Counted from the first letter of the stretch, positions 18,580 through 27,599 are shown. The stretch: 64,000 nucleotides of DNA from an uncultured Prevotellaceae bacterium (GCA_900315105.1 OMXX01000007.1:1-64000); one strand, 5' to 3'. The notes: a model not told the origin generated them from the sequence alone. Program-made: numbers and translations.

Positions 18580-20307
18580 TTAATCGTTATTTTTCGCAGC
18601 CTTCGCAGCGGCTTTTGCCTCTGCCTCTGCCCTCTTCTTTGCCTCCTTCTCAGCCCTAGCAGCTTCCTTAGCAGCTTCCTTCTCAGCCTTAGCCTTTGCT
18701 TTAGCCTCTTCCTGAGCTCTCTTCTTAGCCTCACGCTCTGCCTTTGCAGCCTCAGCCTGGGCATCAGCGTCAACGCCGCCATTGAGAGTCTGGTTCTGCT
18801 TCTTCAACTGCTGCTCACGCTTCTTCTGCTGTTCTTTTTCCTGCTTTTCGAGATAGCGCTGCCACTCCTTCTTCTCGGCTTGACGCTGCTTTTCCTTAGC
18901 AGCCTGCTGAGCATCACGTTCCTTCTGGAGAGCCTTCTGTTCTGCATCGTACTTCCTCTGTTCTGCATAAGCCTCATTCATACGCTTACGCTTCTCATTC
19001 TCGTACTTTCTGTTTTCTTCGGCCATCTGCTTCTCCATAGCCTTCTCCTCTGCAGCCTGCTGCTTCAAGAGAGCCTTCTCCTCTGCATCAAGAGCCTTCT
19101 CAAGCTTGCGCTCTTCAGCCTCCTTCAGCTTATCTGCCTCAATCTGCTGACGAACCTGTTCCTCAACCTTACGGGCATTAGCCTTATCTACGAGGGCAAT
19201 ACTATCTTCCTTAGCCTTCTCCTCTGCAGCCTTGATACGCTCCAGACGCTGCTGCTCACGTGCCTGCTCTTGAATCTTACGAGCCTGCTCCTCACGAGCC
19301 TTGTCAGCCTTACGCTTCATATCTCGTGTATCAGCAAGTTTCTGGTCAATAATACTCTCATGATTCCTCATATTTATAATAAGGAGAGAGTCATACTTAT
19401 TCTGATAGAAACGGAAAATCTTCAGATACTCCATATCACGCTTACGCAATTCAGCACGATAGTCGAGTTCTGCGAGCACCTTTTCCTGATACTTCAAGTC
19501 AACATCGTATCTCCAACGATACTTTGTGTATATATTAGCCTTATTACCCACACGATATACAAGACCGACGCGAGCCTCGGTCAAGATGGGGAATGGCACA
19601 ATCTTCAAGCCAGTCTTGGAACCAGGAATAGTTGTATAGCTTGAAGTCTGACTGTCATGGGTAAACTTCTCATAGTCCGTAAGACAGAAACCTGCGCTGA
19701 AACCGAAATCAAGGTCAACGCTCTTTCCGCTCTGGAATATATAAAGAGGACGAATCACACCATACTGGAAACCCAAGGTGTATGCCTGTCCCTGAATTCC
19801 CTCCTTACCGAAAAGGAAAGAATAGTCATCATACGCCAAATAGCCTCCACGATACCAAGTAGTACGAGGATGCTTTGGACGACGACGACGACCAGAGAGG
19901 ATTTTCTCATAAGTATGACGATGCGGACCCAGATCGTTGGTAGTCTTTCGAGTATGCCAATAATTGCGGAACTCTCCGCGGACCTCGAACAGATTATACA
20001 CAACACCCGGATTATAGGTATGCTTAGTATTCCAGTTAGCCCTAACATTAAGTCCAATGGCATTACGACTCCAGTTATATTTGCCAAGGTCAAACTCAAC
20101 GCCGAAGTTTGCCAACAGCATCATCCAGTCCACACCATTTGTACGAAGGGAAATACGATCGCTAATAGAAAGCGAATCGAGCTTATGATCATCAGCCATC
20201 TTCTTCTGTGCGAAAACACATGAAGACGAAACTAGCATCATAAGCAGCACGCAATATTTCAGCCCTTTTAAATTCACTGTTTTAATCAAAACTTTAATAT
20301 ATAACAT
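18580..20307 (-). CDS. DUF3575-like barrel fused to a long charged coiled coil
   Basis: A 575-residue protein: signal peptide (about 1-34, ending SSCVFAQ), a beta-barrel-like part (about 45-290) similar to DUF3575 proteins, and a C-terminal 280-residue region of almost pure Ala/Lys/Glu/Arg/Gln helix. The last part resembles the TolA stalk and should form a long single helix or coiled coil reaching into the periplasm. It is the first gene of the operon and carries its promoter. The fusion suggests a membrane-spanning anchor that reaches toward the cell wall or inner membrane. The Cys in SSCVFAQ could instead make it a lipoprotein, but the lipobox is poor. Confidence 0.75.
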   Translation of the reverse strand: MLYIKVLIKTVNLKGLKYCVLLMMLVSSSCVFAQKKMADDHKLDSLSISDRISLRTNGVDWMMLLANFGVEFDLGKYNWSRNAIGLNVRANWNTKHTYNPGVVYNLFEVRGEFRNYWHTRKTTNDLGPHRHTYEKILSGRRRRPKHPRTTWYRGGYLAYDDYSFLFGKEGIQGQAYTLGFQYGVIRPLYIFQSGKSVDLDFGFSAGFCLTDYEKFTHDSQTSSYTTIPGSKTGLKIVPFPILTEARVGLVYRVGNKANIYTKYRWRYDVDLKYQEKVLAELDYRAELRKRDMEYLKIFRFYQNKYDSLLIINMRNHESIIDQKLADTRDMKRKADKAREEQARKIQEQAREQQRLERIKAAEEKAKEDSIALVDKANARKVEEQVRQQIEADKLKEAEERKLEKALDAEEKALLKQQAAEEKAMEKQMAEENRKYENEKRKRMNEAYAEQRKYDAEQKALQKERDAQQAAKEKQRQAEKKEWQRYLEKQEKEQQKKREQQLKKQNQTLNGGVDADAQAEAAKAEREAKKRAQEEAKAKAKAEKEAAKEAARAEKEAKKRAEAEAKAAAKAAKNND

Positions 20308-20439
20308 TTTTTAACCCCAAACATGTCTACCACACATAGGAGCATTCTTTCTTCAACTTATATCTCCTAACCAATTGAAATTGTAGCAGTTACGGGCGAC
20401 CCCAATAATAAAATCAGTATGAAGACCCTAAAACTGACT

Positions 20440-20472
20440 GCAAAGTTAAATATTTTTAATTGAATATGCAAA
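20440..20472 (-). promoter_or_regulatory. Promoter of the six-gene envelope operon
   Basis: The complement reads TTTG (20469-20472), a 20-base spacer, then TAACTTTGC (20440-20448). It leaves a leader of about 125 bases before the first start codon at 20307. No other consensus promoter was seen inside the operon. Confidence 0.75.
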
Positions 20473-20622
20473 CAAATTCTCAACTTTTATATTTTTTTTA
20501 ACATATCTATTAACTTTTACAAAAAACTCAAAACAGCAATATTGCCGATACTCTTTCGTAGAAAGTCATGTTTAAAGCCTCTTTTGCTCCCTTCAACGTC
20601 CAACTTTGGGAAAGGGATTCAG

Positions 20623-20666
20623 AACGGACTTACAACGGACCTGGAACGGACTTACATCGGACTTGC
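20623..20666. repeat. 11-base phased array (four units)
   Basis: Four units in exact 11-base phase: AACGGACTTAC, AACGGACCTGG, AACGGACTTAC, ATCGGACTTGC. Units of nearly the same sequence occur at 36198-36230 and, in the opposite orientation, at 52921-52953. The array lies between the 3' end of the GH43 gene and the promoter of the envelope operon. Confidence 0.8.
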
Positions 20667-20712
20667 ATTAGAGCGTTCTCTCAACATGCAAAAATCACCA
20701 TGTGAATGGAGA

Positions 20713-22815
20713 CTACCTCCATAGGACTTTTTTGCCATCAACGATTACAACGCCGTTGTTCTTTTGCCCAACAATACAGCCATTGACATTGTATTTCCTT
20801 TTACTCTTAACACCCTCATAGTCATTCACTTCCACACACTTTATACAAGAAGATGTTCCTATGGTTGTTTTCGGGTGATAAACGCCACTTGAATAGTAAT
20901 ATTCTCCTGCCGAAGCCGTGTACCAGACGTATTTGCTCGAGCCATCCGTTGTCGGTGTATATTTACCATCCGACGTCAATGTACTGGAAGGTATCGTCTT
21001 GTCGAAATCCTCATAACACTCAAATTTCACATCCACGTCTTGCAGGATTGGAGCATCCTCAGAAAGTGTACCCGACAAATATTGTTTTAGTATATTATAT
21101 GCATTAACGATTGCAGACTTCGGAGCATACTTGTATGCCCAAAGCGGAACACCGGCATTACTAACACAGCTAATACACAAAGCAGGCATATCCGTAAACC
21201 CATCTATGTTTTGCTCTGCTATAACACCATAATATGCGACGCCCGAGATTGTCAACTTAATAAAGGATTTCCCCTCTTGAGTAAACTCCCAAGTTCCCGT
21301 TTTGTCTCCTGAAATCTTTCCACCTTCTGAAAGCACTATTGAAATTGGAGTAGCCTCTGCATAACTCTTATGGTTCAACTTATACGGATGAATCAGCAAC
21401 TGGTAGGTTCCAGCAACGACCTCATTTGAGTAAAGACGTCCCGTCTCTATCTGAGCCTGAGTCGTTTTCATTGCTGTATATCTGAAAGGAGAAGCGACAA
21501 GCCAACCATATTCGTTCTGAAATAACTGACGTACACGAACTTGATGATGAACAGTACCGTTGTTAAACTTTGTATGATATACGACAAATGCATTTCCATC
21601 AGCATCCACACAAGCCGAATTATGCCCTTCCGCGCACTCTCCAACAGTCATTGTTCCCCAGTTGTTAAAAGCGCCAAGAAGTTTCATTCCTCTGTTTGAC
21701 GTGGCATTGGGTCCAAAGTTTAGCTGATAATTGTTAAATATCGCAAAATTTCCTAATGCATCCTTATAAGGTCCGGTTGGAGATGAAGAACGGAACACGC
21801 GCATCTCATATCCCCCATCAGGCGCATAGCCACCATAACTCATGAAAAGATAATAATAACCGCCTATATATTTTATATAAGGTCCCTCACCTGAGACATA
21901 ATACCCTCCGGCTATTTTCTTTCCAAAATACTGGTCGGAAGTGGCATTGGCGTCAAGAGTTGTTCCCGAATAAGTATAGGTATAGTCACGAAGTCCTGTA
22001 TTCTTATCGAGCTTCAACATAAAGATTCCCCCTGACCATGAGCCGTAGGCAAGCCAAAGCTCACCTTCTTCATCATAGAAGACACAAGGATCTATGCAGT
22101 TAGGATAGTATGTTCCCCACTTGCTACCAGCACTTGAGAAGCGAGCAGGAATCGCTTCCGAGCCCGTCACGATTTTCATATCGGTCTTGGCAACATCCAC
22201 CTTCTTGCCTGAGTAAGAAACATTATTGAAACCTCCGAACACAACCGGAGCCTCATATTTGAAAGGACCAGCCGGACTATCCGCAGTAAGAAGAACGATA
22301 ACCGATGCCCAGTTATCTCCGTTCAGCGAAAGATACATGCACCATTTCTTCATCTCCACATTATATATAATGTCAGGAGCCCACATATCACCAGCTATCC
22401 ACTCGGCAGCATTTGACGAATAGATTGAGCAATAGGCTCCGGCATCAAAAGAGCCCAATGTCTCGATGACGATATCAGAGCCTCGCTTCACCCGAACCTC
22501 ATGGGTAGGACTGGAAGAAAATGCGGTCTTGTAACTTTGATTCAGGAAAGCAGAATGTTCCTTACCTGTATTTATTGCCGTCCAGTTGACCAAATCCTTT
22601 GACTTGGCAACTCCCATATGCGAACCTACTATATAATAGTGTGTGTCTGAGGGATTATAGACAACAGACGGATCATGAACCGACACATTACTATATGTCT
22701 TTGCCTTCTGCATGTTCTGAAGCTGCGAAGACGACAGTTTTGTCTGTGCAGACAAAGCCGAAGGCAATAGCATCCATGACAAAAAAGATAATATCCAGAG
22801 TTTCATTTCATTCAT
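20713..22815 (-). CDS. Glycoside hydrolase family 43 protein with a C-terminal sorting-like tail
   Basis: The start at 22815 gives a 700-residue secreted protein (MNEMKLWILSF, cleavage near LSAQ). A longer frame to 22887 would include the promoter and is rejected. The five-bladed propeller of GH43 is recognisable, with candidate catalytic residues Asp in VHDPSVVY (base), Asp in WAPDIIY (pKa modulator) and Glu in SGEGPYI (acid). The family removes arabinose or xylose from plant glycans, and divergence from a GH51 arabinofuranosidase supports that. Residues about 490-600 form a beta-rich accessory domain. The tail (YNVNGCIVGQ then GVVIVDGKKV) resembles the C-terminus of the carbohydrate-binding protein at 59105, a pattern seen on secreted Prevotella proteins. 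Confidence 0.88.
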   Translation of the reverse strand: MNEMKLWILSFLSWMLLPSALSAQTKLSSSQLQNMQKAKTYSNVSVHDPSVVYNPSDTHYYIVGSHMGVAKSKDLVNWTAINTGKEHSAFLNQSYKTAFSSSPTHEVRVKRGSDIVIETLGSFDAGAYCSIYSSNAAEWIAGDMWAPDIIYNVEMKKWCMYLSLNGDNWASVIVLLTADSPAGPFKYEAPVVFGGFNNVSYSGKKVDVAKTDMKIVTGSEAIPARFSSAGSKWGTYYPNCIDPCVFYDEEGELWLAYGSWSGGIFMLKLDKNTGLRDYTYTYSGTTLDANATSDQYFGKKIAGGYYVSGEGPYIKYIGGYYYLFMSYGGYAPDGGYEMRVFRSSSPTGPYKDALGNFAIFNNYQLNFGPNATSNRGMKLLGAFNNWGTMTVGECAEGHNSACVDADGNAFVVYHTKFNNGTVHHQVRVRQLFQNEYGWLVASPFRYTAMKTTQAQIETGRLYSNEVVAGTYQLLIHPYKLNHKSYAEATPISIVLSEGGKISGDKTGTWEFTQEGKSFIKLTISGVAYYGVIAEQNIDGFTDMPALCISCVSNAGVPLWAYKYAPKSAIVNAYNILKQYLSGTLSEDAPILQDVDVKFECYEDFDKTIPSSTLTSDGKYTPTTDGSSKYVWYTASAGEYYYSSGVYHPKTTIGTSSCIKCVEVNDYEGVKSKRKYNVNGCIVGQKNNGVVIVDGKKVLWR

Positions 22816-22846
22816 TTTTTTAGTTCGGTCAGTCAGTATTTTCGGG

Positions 22847-22879
22847 GCAAAAATACAATTATTTTTCAACATCAACAAA
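22847..22879 (-). promoter_or_regulatory. Promoter of the GH43 gene
   Basis: The complement reads TTTG (22876-22879), 20 bases, TATTTTTGC (22847-22855). It lies inside the longest open frame and so fixes the true start downstream at 22815. Confidence 0.7.
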
Positions 22880-22930
22880 TTTTCCAAGATATTTTTTTGA
22901 GAAACGGCACGATATTTGGTAATTTATTAC

Positions 22931-22939
22931 TATATTTGC
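22931..22939 (+). promoter_or_regulatory. -7 box of the GH51 gene
   Basis: TATATTTGC matches TAnnTTTGC. The start codon is 58 bases further on. A TTTG is present upstream at 22915 but is too close for the usual spacing. Confidence 0.5.
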
Positions 22940-22997
22940 AGAAAGTTTACAACTTAAATCATTACAACTAGCTCTAAATTATATCAAAAACAATATT

Positions 22998-24986
22998 ATG
23001 AAGAGAAAGCTATTCCTGACATCACTCGCTATTGTCAGCTCCCTTGGTTCTTTTGCCCAGAGCAACGAGATGATTATTCAGGCAAAGAAACCAGGTGCTG
23101 CTATCCAAAGCACTATGTATGGTATTTTTTTCGAGGACATCAACTTTGCCGCTGACGGAGGCCTCTATGCCGAGATGGTGGCAAACCGTTCATTCGAGTA
23201 CCCCAACAACTTTGCTTGCTGGGACATCTCTGGCAAGGTCAGTATTAAGGATGACGGTCCATTCAACAAGAACCCTCATTACGTTCGCCTCACCCCTACA
23301 GGCATCAACGACAAGCACACCATGATTGAGAATCACGGTTTCTTCGGCATGGGTGTGAAGAAGGATCACGAGTATCGCTTTACCGTATGGGCTCGTTGTC
23401 CAGAAGGAGGAAAAGCAAAGATCTGGGTTGACCTCGTGGATAATGCAACTATGACCGATGACCAGAAGTTAGGTAACGGAGGAATTGACATCAGCGGCAA
23501 GGAATGGAAGAAATACTCTCTTATCCTCAAGCCAAAGAAGACATTCGAAAAAGCTCACCTACGCGTATGGGGCGACAGCAAGGTCATAACCGACCTTGAA
23601 CACGTCAGCCTCTTCCCTGTTGATACTTGGAAAGGTCGCGAGAACGGAATGCGTAAGGATCTTGCGCAAGCCCTTAACGACATGAAGCCGGGCATCTTCC
23701 GTTTCCCTGGCGGATGTATCGTCGAGGGTACAGACCTCGCCACACGCTATCAATGGAAGAATACCATAGGACCTGTGGAGAACCGTCCTCTTAACGAGAA
23801 CCGCTGGCACTACACCTTCACTAACCGCTATTACCCCAACTACTTCCAGAGCTACGGACTTGGTTTCTTCGAGTTCTTCCAGCTCTGCGAAGACTTCGGA
23901 TGTGATGCCCTCCCTGTCCTCAACTGCGGTATGGCTTGCCAGTATCAGAATCCAGAGAAAAGCGACCAATACGTAGCTCTCGACGATCTTGATCCATACA
24001 TTCAGGACGCTCTCGACCTGATCGAGTTCGCCAATGGCGATGCAAGCACCACTTGGGGCAAGGTACGTGCGGATATGGGGCATCCAGAGCCTTTCAACCT
24101 TAAATATATGGGTATCGGAAATGAGCAATGGGACTACAAGGACAATCCGGCATTCACATCCCGTCTGAAAAAGTTCCTTGATGTTCTCAAGGCAAAGCAC
24201 CCGGAAATCAAATACATAGGAACAACAGGTCCCGACTCTGAGGGTTGGAAATTCGATATGCTCCAGCCGAAGATGAAAGAACTGAAGGTTGACCTTTACG
24301 ATGAGCATTTCTATCGTAATGAGCAATGGTTCACCGACTCTATCAACCGTCACCGCTATGACAAATACGACCGTTCAAAAGGCGCTCCGAAGGTATTTGC
24401 CGGAGAGTATGCCTGTCACGGGAAAGGCAAGAAATGGAACCATTTCAACGCAGCTCTTCTCGAGGCAGCCTTCATGACCGGATATGAGCGTAATGCGGAT
24501 GTCGTTCACATGGCTACCTACGCCCCTCTCTTTGCCCACGTGGAAGGCTGGCAATGGCGTCCTGATGCCATCTGGTACGACAATCTCAACTCTTTCAAGA
24601 CCTGCTCATACTGGGTACAATATCTCTATGCCCACTACAAAGGCACCAACGTTCTTCCACTCACCATGAACAATAAAGTTGTTGCTGGTGACAGCGACCA
24701 GAACGGTCTGTCAGCCTCAGCTGTTATCAATAAGCCTACTGGCGAGATCTACGTCAAGGTTGCAAACATCAGCGACAAGGCTCAGAGCATCAGGCTCAAC
24801 CTCAAGGGCATCAAGGCTCTCACAAGTGGTAAGGTCATAACCCTACACTCCGACAACCCGATAGAAGAGAACTCCATCCAGAGATCTGACGCTATCCAAC
24901 CTGTCGAGAAGAACATTGAGGTTGCCGGCTCTATACTCGACACAGAAGTGCCCGCAAAGACATTCGCTGTCTTTGTTCTGAAATAG
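22998..24986 (+). CDS. GH51 alpha-L-arabinofuranosidase
   Basis: A 662-residue secreted enzyme (signal peptide ending GSFAQ, about residue 21). An N-terminal beta-sandwich/CBM-like part (about 60-210) precedes the (beta/alpha)8 barrel. The acid/base Glu376 lies in GIGNEQW and the nucleophile Glu470 in FAGEYACH, both conserved in GH51. A C-terminal beta domain closes the protein. The predicted reaction is release of terminal arabinofuranose from arabinoxylan or arabinan in the periplasm or at the surface. It is transcribed away from the GH43 gene from the same intergenic region, so the two are probably co-regulated. Confidence 0.93.
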   Translation: MKRKLFLTSLAIVSSLGSFAQSNEMIIQAKKPGAAIQSTMYGIFFEDINFAADGGLYAEMVANRSFEYPNNFACWDISGKVSIKDDGPFNKNPHYVRLTPTGINDKHTMIENHGFFGMGVKKDHEYRFTVWARCPEGGKAKIWVDLVDNATMTDDQKLGNGGIDISGKEWKKYSLILKPKKTFEKAHLRVWGDSKVITDLEHVSLFPVDTWKGRENGMRKDLAQALNDMKPGIFRFPGGCIVEGTDLATRYQWKNTIGPVENRPLNENRWHYTFTNRYYPNYFQSYGLGFFEFFQLCEDFGCDALPVLNCGMACQYQNPEKSDQYVALDDLDPYIQDALDLIEFANGDASTTWGKVRADMGHPEPFNLKYMGIGNEQWDYKDNPAFTSRLKKFLDVLKAKHPEIKYIGTTGPDSEGWKFDMLQPKMKELKVDLYDEHFYRNEQWFTDSINRHRYDKYDRSKGAPKVFAGEYACHGKGKKWNHFNAALLEAAFMTGYERNADVVHMATYAPLFAHVEGWQWRPDAIWYDNLNSFKTCSYWVQYLYAHYKGTNVLPLTMNNKVVAGDSDQNGLSASAVINKPTGEIYVKVANISDKAQSIRLNLKGIKALTSGKVITLHSDNPIEENSIQRSDAIQPVEKNIEVAGSILDTEVPAKTFAVFVLK

Positions 24987-25027
24987 CACTTTTCAACAAT
25001 CAAGCCCGGATAAAATCTGCGGAAAAA

Positions 25028-25071
25028 ACTCCCTCAACTCTTCCAATCAAGCGGGAAAGAGTTGGGGGAGT
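25028..25071. terminator. Bidirectional terminator between GH51 and the GTPase gene
   Basis: Near-perfect arms (ACTCCCTCAACTCTTCC against GGGAAAGAGTTGGGGGAGT) lie between two convergent genes. On the minus strand the hairpin is followed by TTTTTT. Confidence 0.8.
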
Positions 25072-25080
25072 AGCTGTTTC

Positions 25081-26169
25081 CTACACAATCCTGTGTGTCG
25101 GATTTGGTCTTCCCGGCTGAAGGAATCTCCAAGCAAGGATCTCATTATCATATTTATCTCCAATAGCAGAGGCGATAACATCCTTCACAATATCATTAAG
25201 ATGTTCCGGAGATGTTTCTACACGAGCATTAACTATGAGTTTCAGATTCTCGCTTGTGCCAGCAGAACCACGCAACTGCAAGGTAGAAGCATCGCCCGTA
25301 ATATTACCAACGGCATATTGTGCACCATTCTCGGCAATAACCTTGATATGGCCAACGCGCAGTTTCTCATTCTTCACAACCTTTGCAATACCATTCATAA
25401 TATCCTTAAGAAGCGTATCCCAAAAAGCAGGAGTACGACTTGATACTGTCACAGTTCCGTTAAGCCATCCCAACACAGCCTCTCCATGAGCATATTTGTC
25501 GTAATTGATATCGAGAATCTTCTTTCCGCTACCCAGTCGATGACCAACCTCTTCCAACCACTCCACAATGCCAATACCGTTCTGTGTACTTGCCGTCATA
25601 ACTGCGGTATGCGGGAAACAGGTCTGCGTATCCTTTTTCAATTTCTCAAGCTCAGATTCGCTCAACAGGTCGGTCTTTGTTATAAGAATTATCTCACTCT
25701 CCTCCAACTGTTTACGATAGATATAGGCAGCATCCTCATGAAGGCCTCCGTCACCGCCATAGATGATAGACCTCAGTCGCATAGGATCAGAAAGAACAGT
25801 AAGAGGCGATACGAGCACTTCCGTATCAAGATATTTCTTCATCGGACGTATAATCGTTGCTGTAAGATCTGCACAACTGCCCACCGGCTCTGCAAGAATA
25901 ACATCAGCCTCAACCTCCTTGCGGAGCTTCTTAATAGCATCCGTAAAACCGTCGAAATTACAGCAGAAACAACTTCCTGCCACCTCCTGAACCTGCAAGT
26001 TTGCCTGTTTTAGCAAACGGCTGTCAACAAGTTCCGGAGCCTGATCATTTGTAATCAATCCTACTCGCAAGCCTTTTGCCATAAGTCTCTGTGCCACATC
26101 CCATATAAGTGTGGTCTTACCGGCTCCCAAGAAACCGCCGGTAATTATCAATCTTGTCTGTTTATCCAT
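25081..26169 (-). CDS. COG0523 (CobW/G3E) GTP-binding protein
   Basis: A 362-residue G3E GTPase. The Walker A motif GGFLGAGKTT lies at 11-20, the metal-binding CXCC (Cys67, Cys69, Cys70) in SCFCCNF, and the base-specificity motif TKTD near 180. The family delivers metals such as zinc or cobalt to target enzymes, or activates metal-dependent proteins. The C-terminal domain is different from canonical CobW. It is cytoplasmic. The neighbouring aquaporin gives no clue to the metal. No zinc-uptake-regulator site was recognised upstream. Confidence 0.9.
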   Translation of the reverse strand: MDKQTRLIITGGFLGAGKTTLIWDVAQRLMAKGLRVGLITNDQAPELVDSRLLKQANLQVQEVAGSCFCCNFDGFTDAIKKLRKEVEADVILAEPVGSCADLTATIIRPMKKYLDTEVLVSPLTVLSDPMRLRSIIYGGDGGLHEDAAYIYRKQLEESEIILITKTDLLSESELEKLKKDTQTCFPHTAVMTASTQNGIGIVEWLEEVGHRLGSGKKILDINYDKYAHGEAVLGWLNGTVTVSSRTPAFWDTLLKDIMNGIAKVVKNEKLRVGHIKVIAENGAQYAVGNITGDASTLQLRGSAGTSENLKLIVNARVETSPEHLNDIVKDVIASAIGDKYDNEILAWRFLQPGRPNPTHRIV

Positions 26170-26193
26170 TTTTTATATTTACTTTTTACTATT

Positions 26194-26295
26194 TACTATT
26201 TAACTATTTACTATTTATTTACTATTTCTTTTATCCACAGGCATTTACTATTTGTGATTTGCGGAAAATAGCAAATAGTACATAGTTAAATAGTA
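26194..26295. repeat. Low-complexity inverted repeat of TACTATTT steps
   Basis: Arms 26194-26216 and 26273-26295 are complementary over 23 bases with one mismatch. The arms are themselves made of ACTATTT steps spaced by 7, 8 or 11 bases. It fills most of the gap between the aquaporin stop and the GTPase start, where it must also contain the GTPase promoter unless the two are one operon. Confidence 0.7.
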
Positions 26296-26309
26296 CATTA
26301 AATTTTCAA

Positions 26310-27119
26310 TTATTTATTACATCCGCATTGGCAGTTCTTCTTTTTGTTGATAGGCTCAAGAATATACTTGAACAGAAGCGCAGCAACAGTTCCTCCCAAG
26401 ATAGGAGCGAAAATATAGACCCAGAACCAACCGCCAACCTCATCAGGCATAGCAGCACTACCCCATCCACAAAGATAAGCCACGATACGAGGGCCGAAAT
26501 CGCGAGCCGGATTCAGTCCTGCCTGAGTGAGCGGAGCTACAAAGAAGATTATGCTTGATACGGTAAGGCCGATGAACAACGGCTGCAAATCAGAAGAAGG
26601 GCGCCCTACATTACAGTCTTCTGTCAAAGCAAAGATGAAGAGAGCGAGCAGCATAGTACCAAATCCCTCCGCAAGCATAGCCAAAGGCAGAGATACCGTA
26701 GCTATAGAATCACCAGGATTCGGATAGAACTCGCCAAACATACGTGCTGTATCAACAGAACCAGCCGTACCTCTCGCAATATTATGCACAAGCTCATATT
26801 GCGCTATCGACGGGCAGAAAAGCACATAAAGCATAATACCCGCAAGGATAGCTCCAACGAACTGAGCCGACAGATAACTTGGCAGCTGCTTGGCCTTCAT
26901 ACGGCCAGCCACCACCATAGCCACCGACACGGCTGGATTAAGATGTGCACAGCAGATGTTGCGGGTAAGGAATATTGCCAATGTCACGCCAACACCCCAT
27001 ACCAAGCCAATCTGGAAAATACTGTTATACTCTCCGAAGAGCACAGCTACGGCCACACTACTGCAACCAAACAATGTGAGGATGAAAGTCCCCAGCATTT
27101 CTCCAATAAAACCTCTCAT
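26310..27119 (-). CDS. Aquaporin / glycerol facilitator (MIP family)
   Basis: A 269-residue channel with six membrane segments and two half-helix signatures: NPA at 61-63 (HLNPAVS) and NPA at 203-205 followed by Arg206-Asp207 (GLNPARD). The Asp after the second NPA-Arg is usual in glycerol-conducting members. It sits in the inner membrane as a tetramer and allows passive passage of glycerol or small solutes. No glycerol kinase is nearby. The C-terminus ends in a Lys/Cys-rich stretch (NKKKNCQCGC), which may bind metal. Confidence 0.93.
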   Translation of the reverse strand: MRGFIGEMLGTFILTLFGCSSVAVAVLFGEYNSIFQIGLVWGVGVTLAIFLTRNICCAHLNPAVSVAMVVAGRMKAKQLPSYLSAQFVGAILAGIMLYVLFCPSIAQYELVHNIARGTAGSVDTARMFGEFYPNPGDSIATVSLPLAMLAEGFGTMLLALFIFALTEDCNVGRPSSDLQPLFIGLTVSSIIFFVAPLTQAGLNPARDFGPRIVAYLCGWGSAAMPDEVGGWFWVYIFAPILGGTVAALLFKYILEPINKKKNCQCGCNK

Positions 27120-27169
27120 ATACGTTATATTTTTTCTGTTTAGTGTTCAGTTATTATGTTTAAAACGTT

Positions 27170-27178
27170 GCAAAAATA
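27170..27178 (-). promoter_or_regulatory. -7 box of the aquaporin gene
   Basis: The complement reads TATTTTTGC, about 50 bases before the start codon. Confidence 0.5.
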
Positions 27179-27296
27179 GTCATTATTTTGATATCTCGAA
27201 AATTTCATTTTGCCATCACGAAAAAAGATTGTACGAAAACGAAATTTCCCCGACACTTGGATTTTCTAACGAATCACGTCCGTTTCAGCTCCTATG

Positions 27297-27406
27297 TAAA
27301 TACCATATAAATACCATTAAAATACCATTAAAATACCATTAGTAATGGTAATATTATGGTATTATTATGGTAATATTATGGTATTATAATGGTATTATCA
27401 TTGGAT
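27297..27406. repeat. 11-base phased array with dyad layout (ten units)
   Basis: Ten consecutive 11-base units with no slip. The first four are of the form TAAATACCATT / AAAATACCATT; from 27341 they change to the complementary form TATTATGGTAA / TATTATGGTAT. The whole can fold into one hairpin of about 50 base pairs. A second, three-unit copy of the same sequence is at 27695-27727, just after the small-RNA terminator; each copy is followed by an ATTTGG-type sequence. Confidence 0.9.
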
Positions 27407-27566
27407 TTGGTACCACCTTGCCTAAAGTTGACGGCGAAGTGGATCTACGCTATGATGCCGACCTTGCGAGGGAGGTTGATTTGTACCTCTCTTTGCACCT
27501 TTTTTGCCAATTCTGCAAAGATGCAGTCTATATTTTGCGCATTTGCCACAGATTTAACGATTAAAA

Positions 27567-27599
27567 TTTGGAGATTAGAAATAATATTTCTATCTTTGC
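27567..27599 (+). promoter_or_regulatory. Promoter of a candidate small RNA
   Basis: TTTG at 27567-27570, 20 bases, TATCTTTGC at 27591-27599. No protein start follows; a terminator comes about 90 bases later. Confidence 0.75.

Noticed and set aside
18880..19644. A long plus-strand frame rich in Leu and Ser opposite the coiled-coil region
   Set aside because: It is the complement of the Ala/Lys/Glu stalk codons and has no features of its own.
23559..24353. A 264-codon minus-strand frame inside the GH51 gene
   Set aside because: The plus-strand frame has both catalytic Glu motifs; the reverse frame shows no domain or start signal.
27297..27406. The phased arrays as CRISPR arrays
   Set aside because: Units are only 11 bases with no spacers, the second half is the complement of the first, and no cas gene is in the window.
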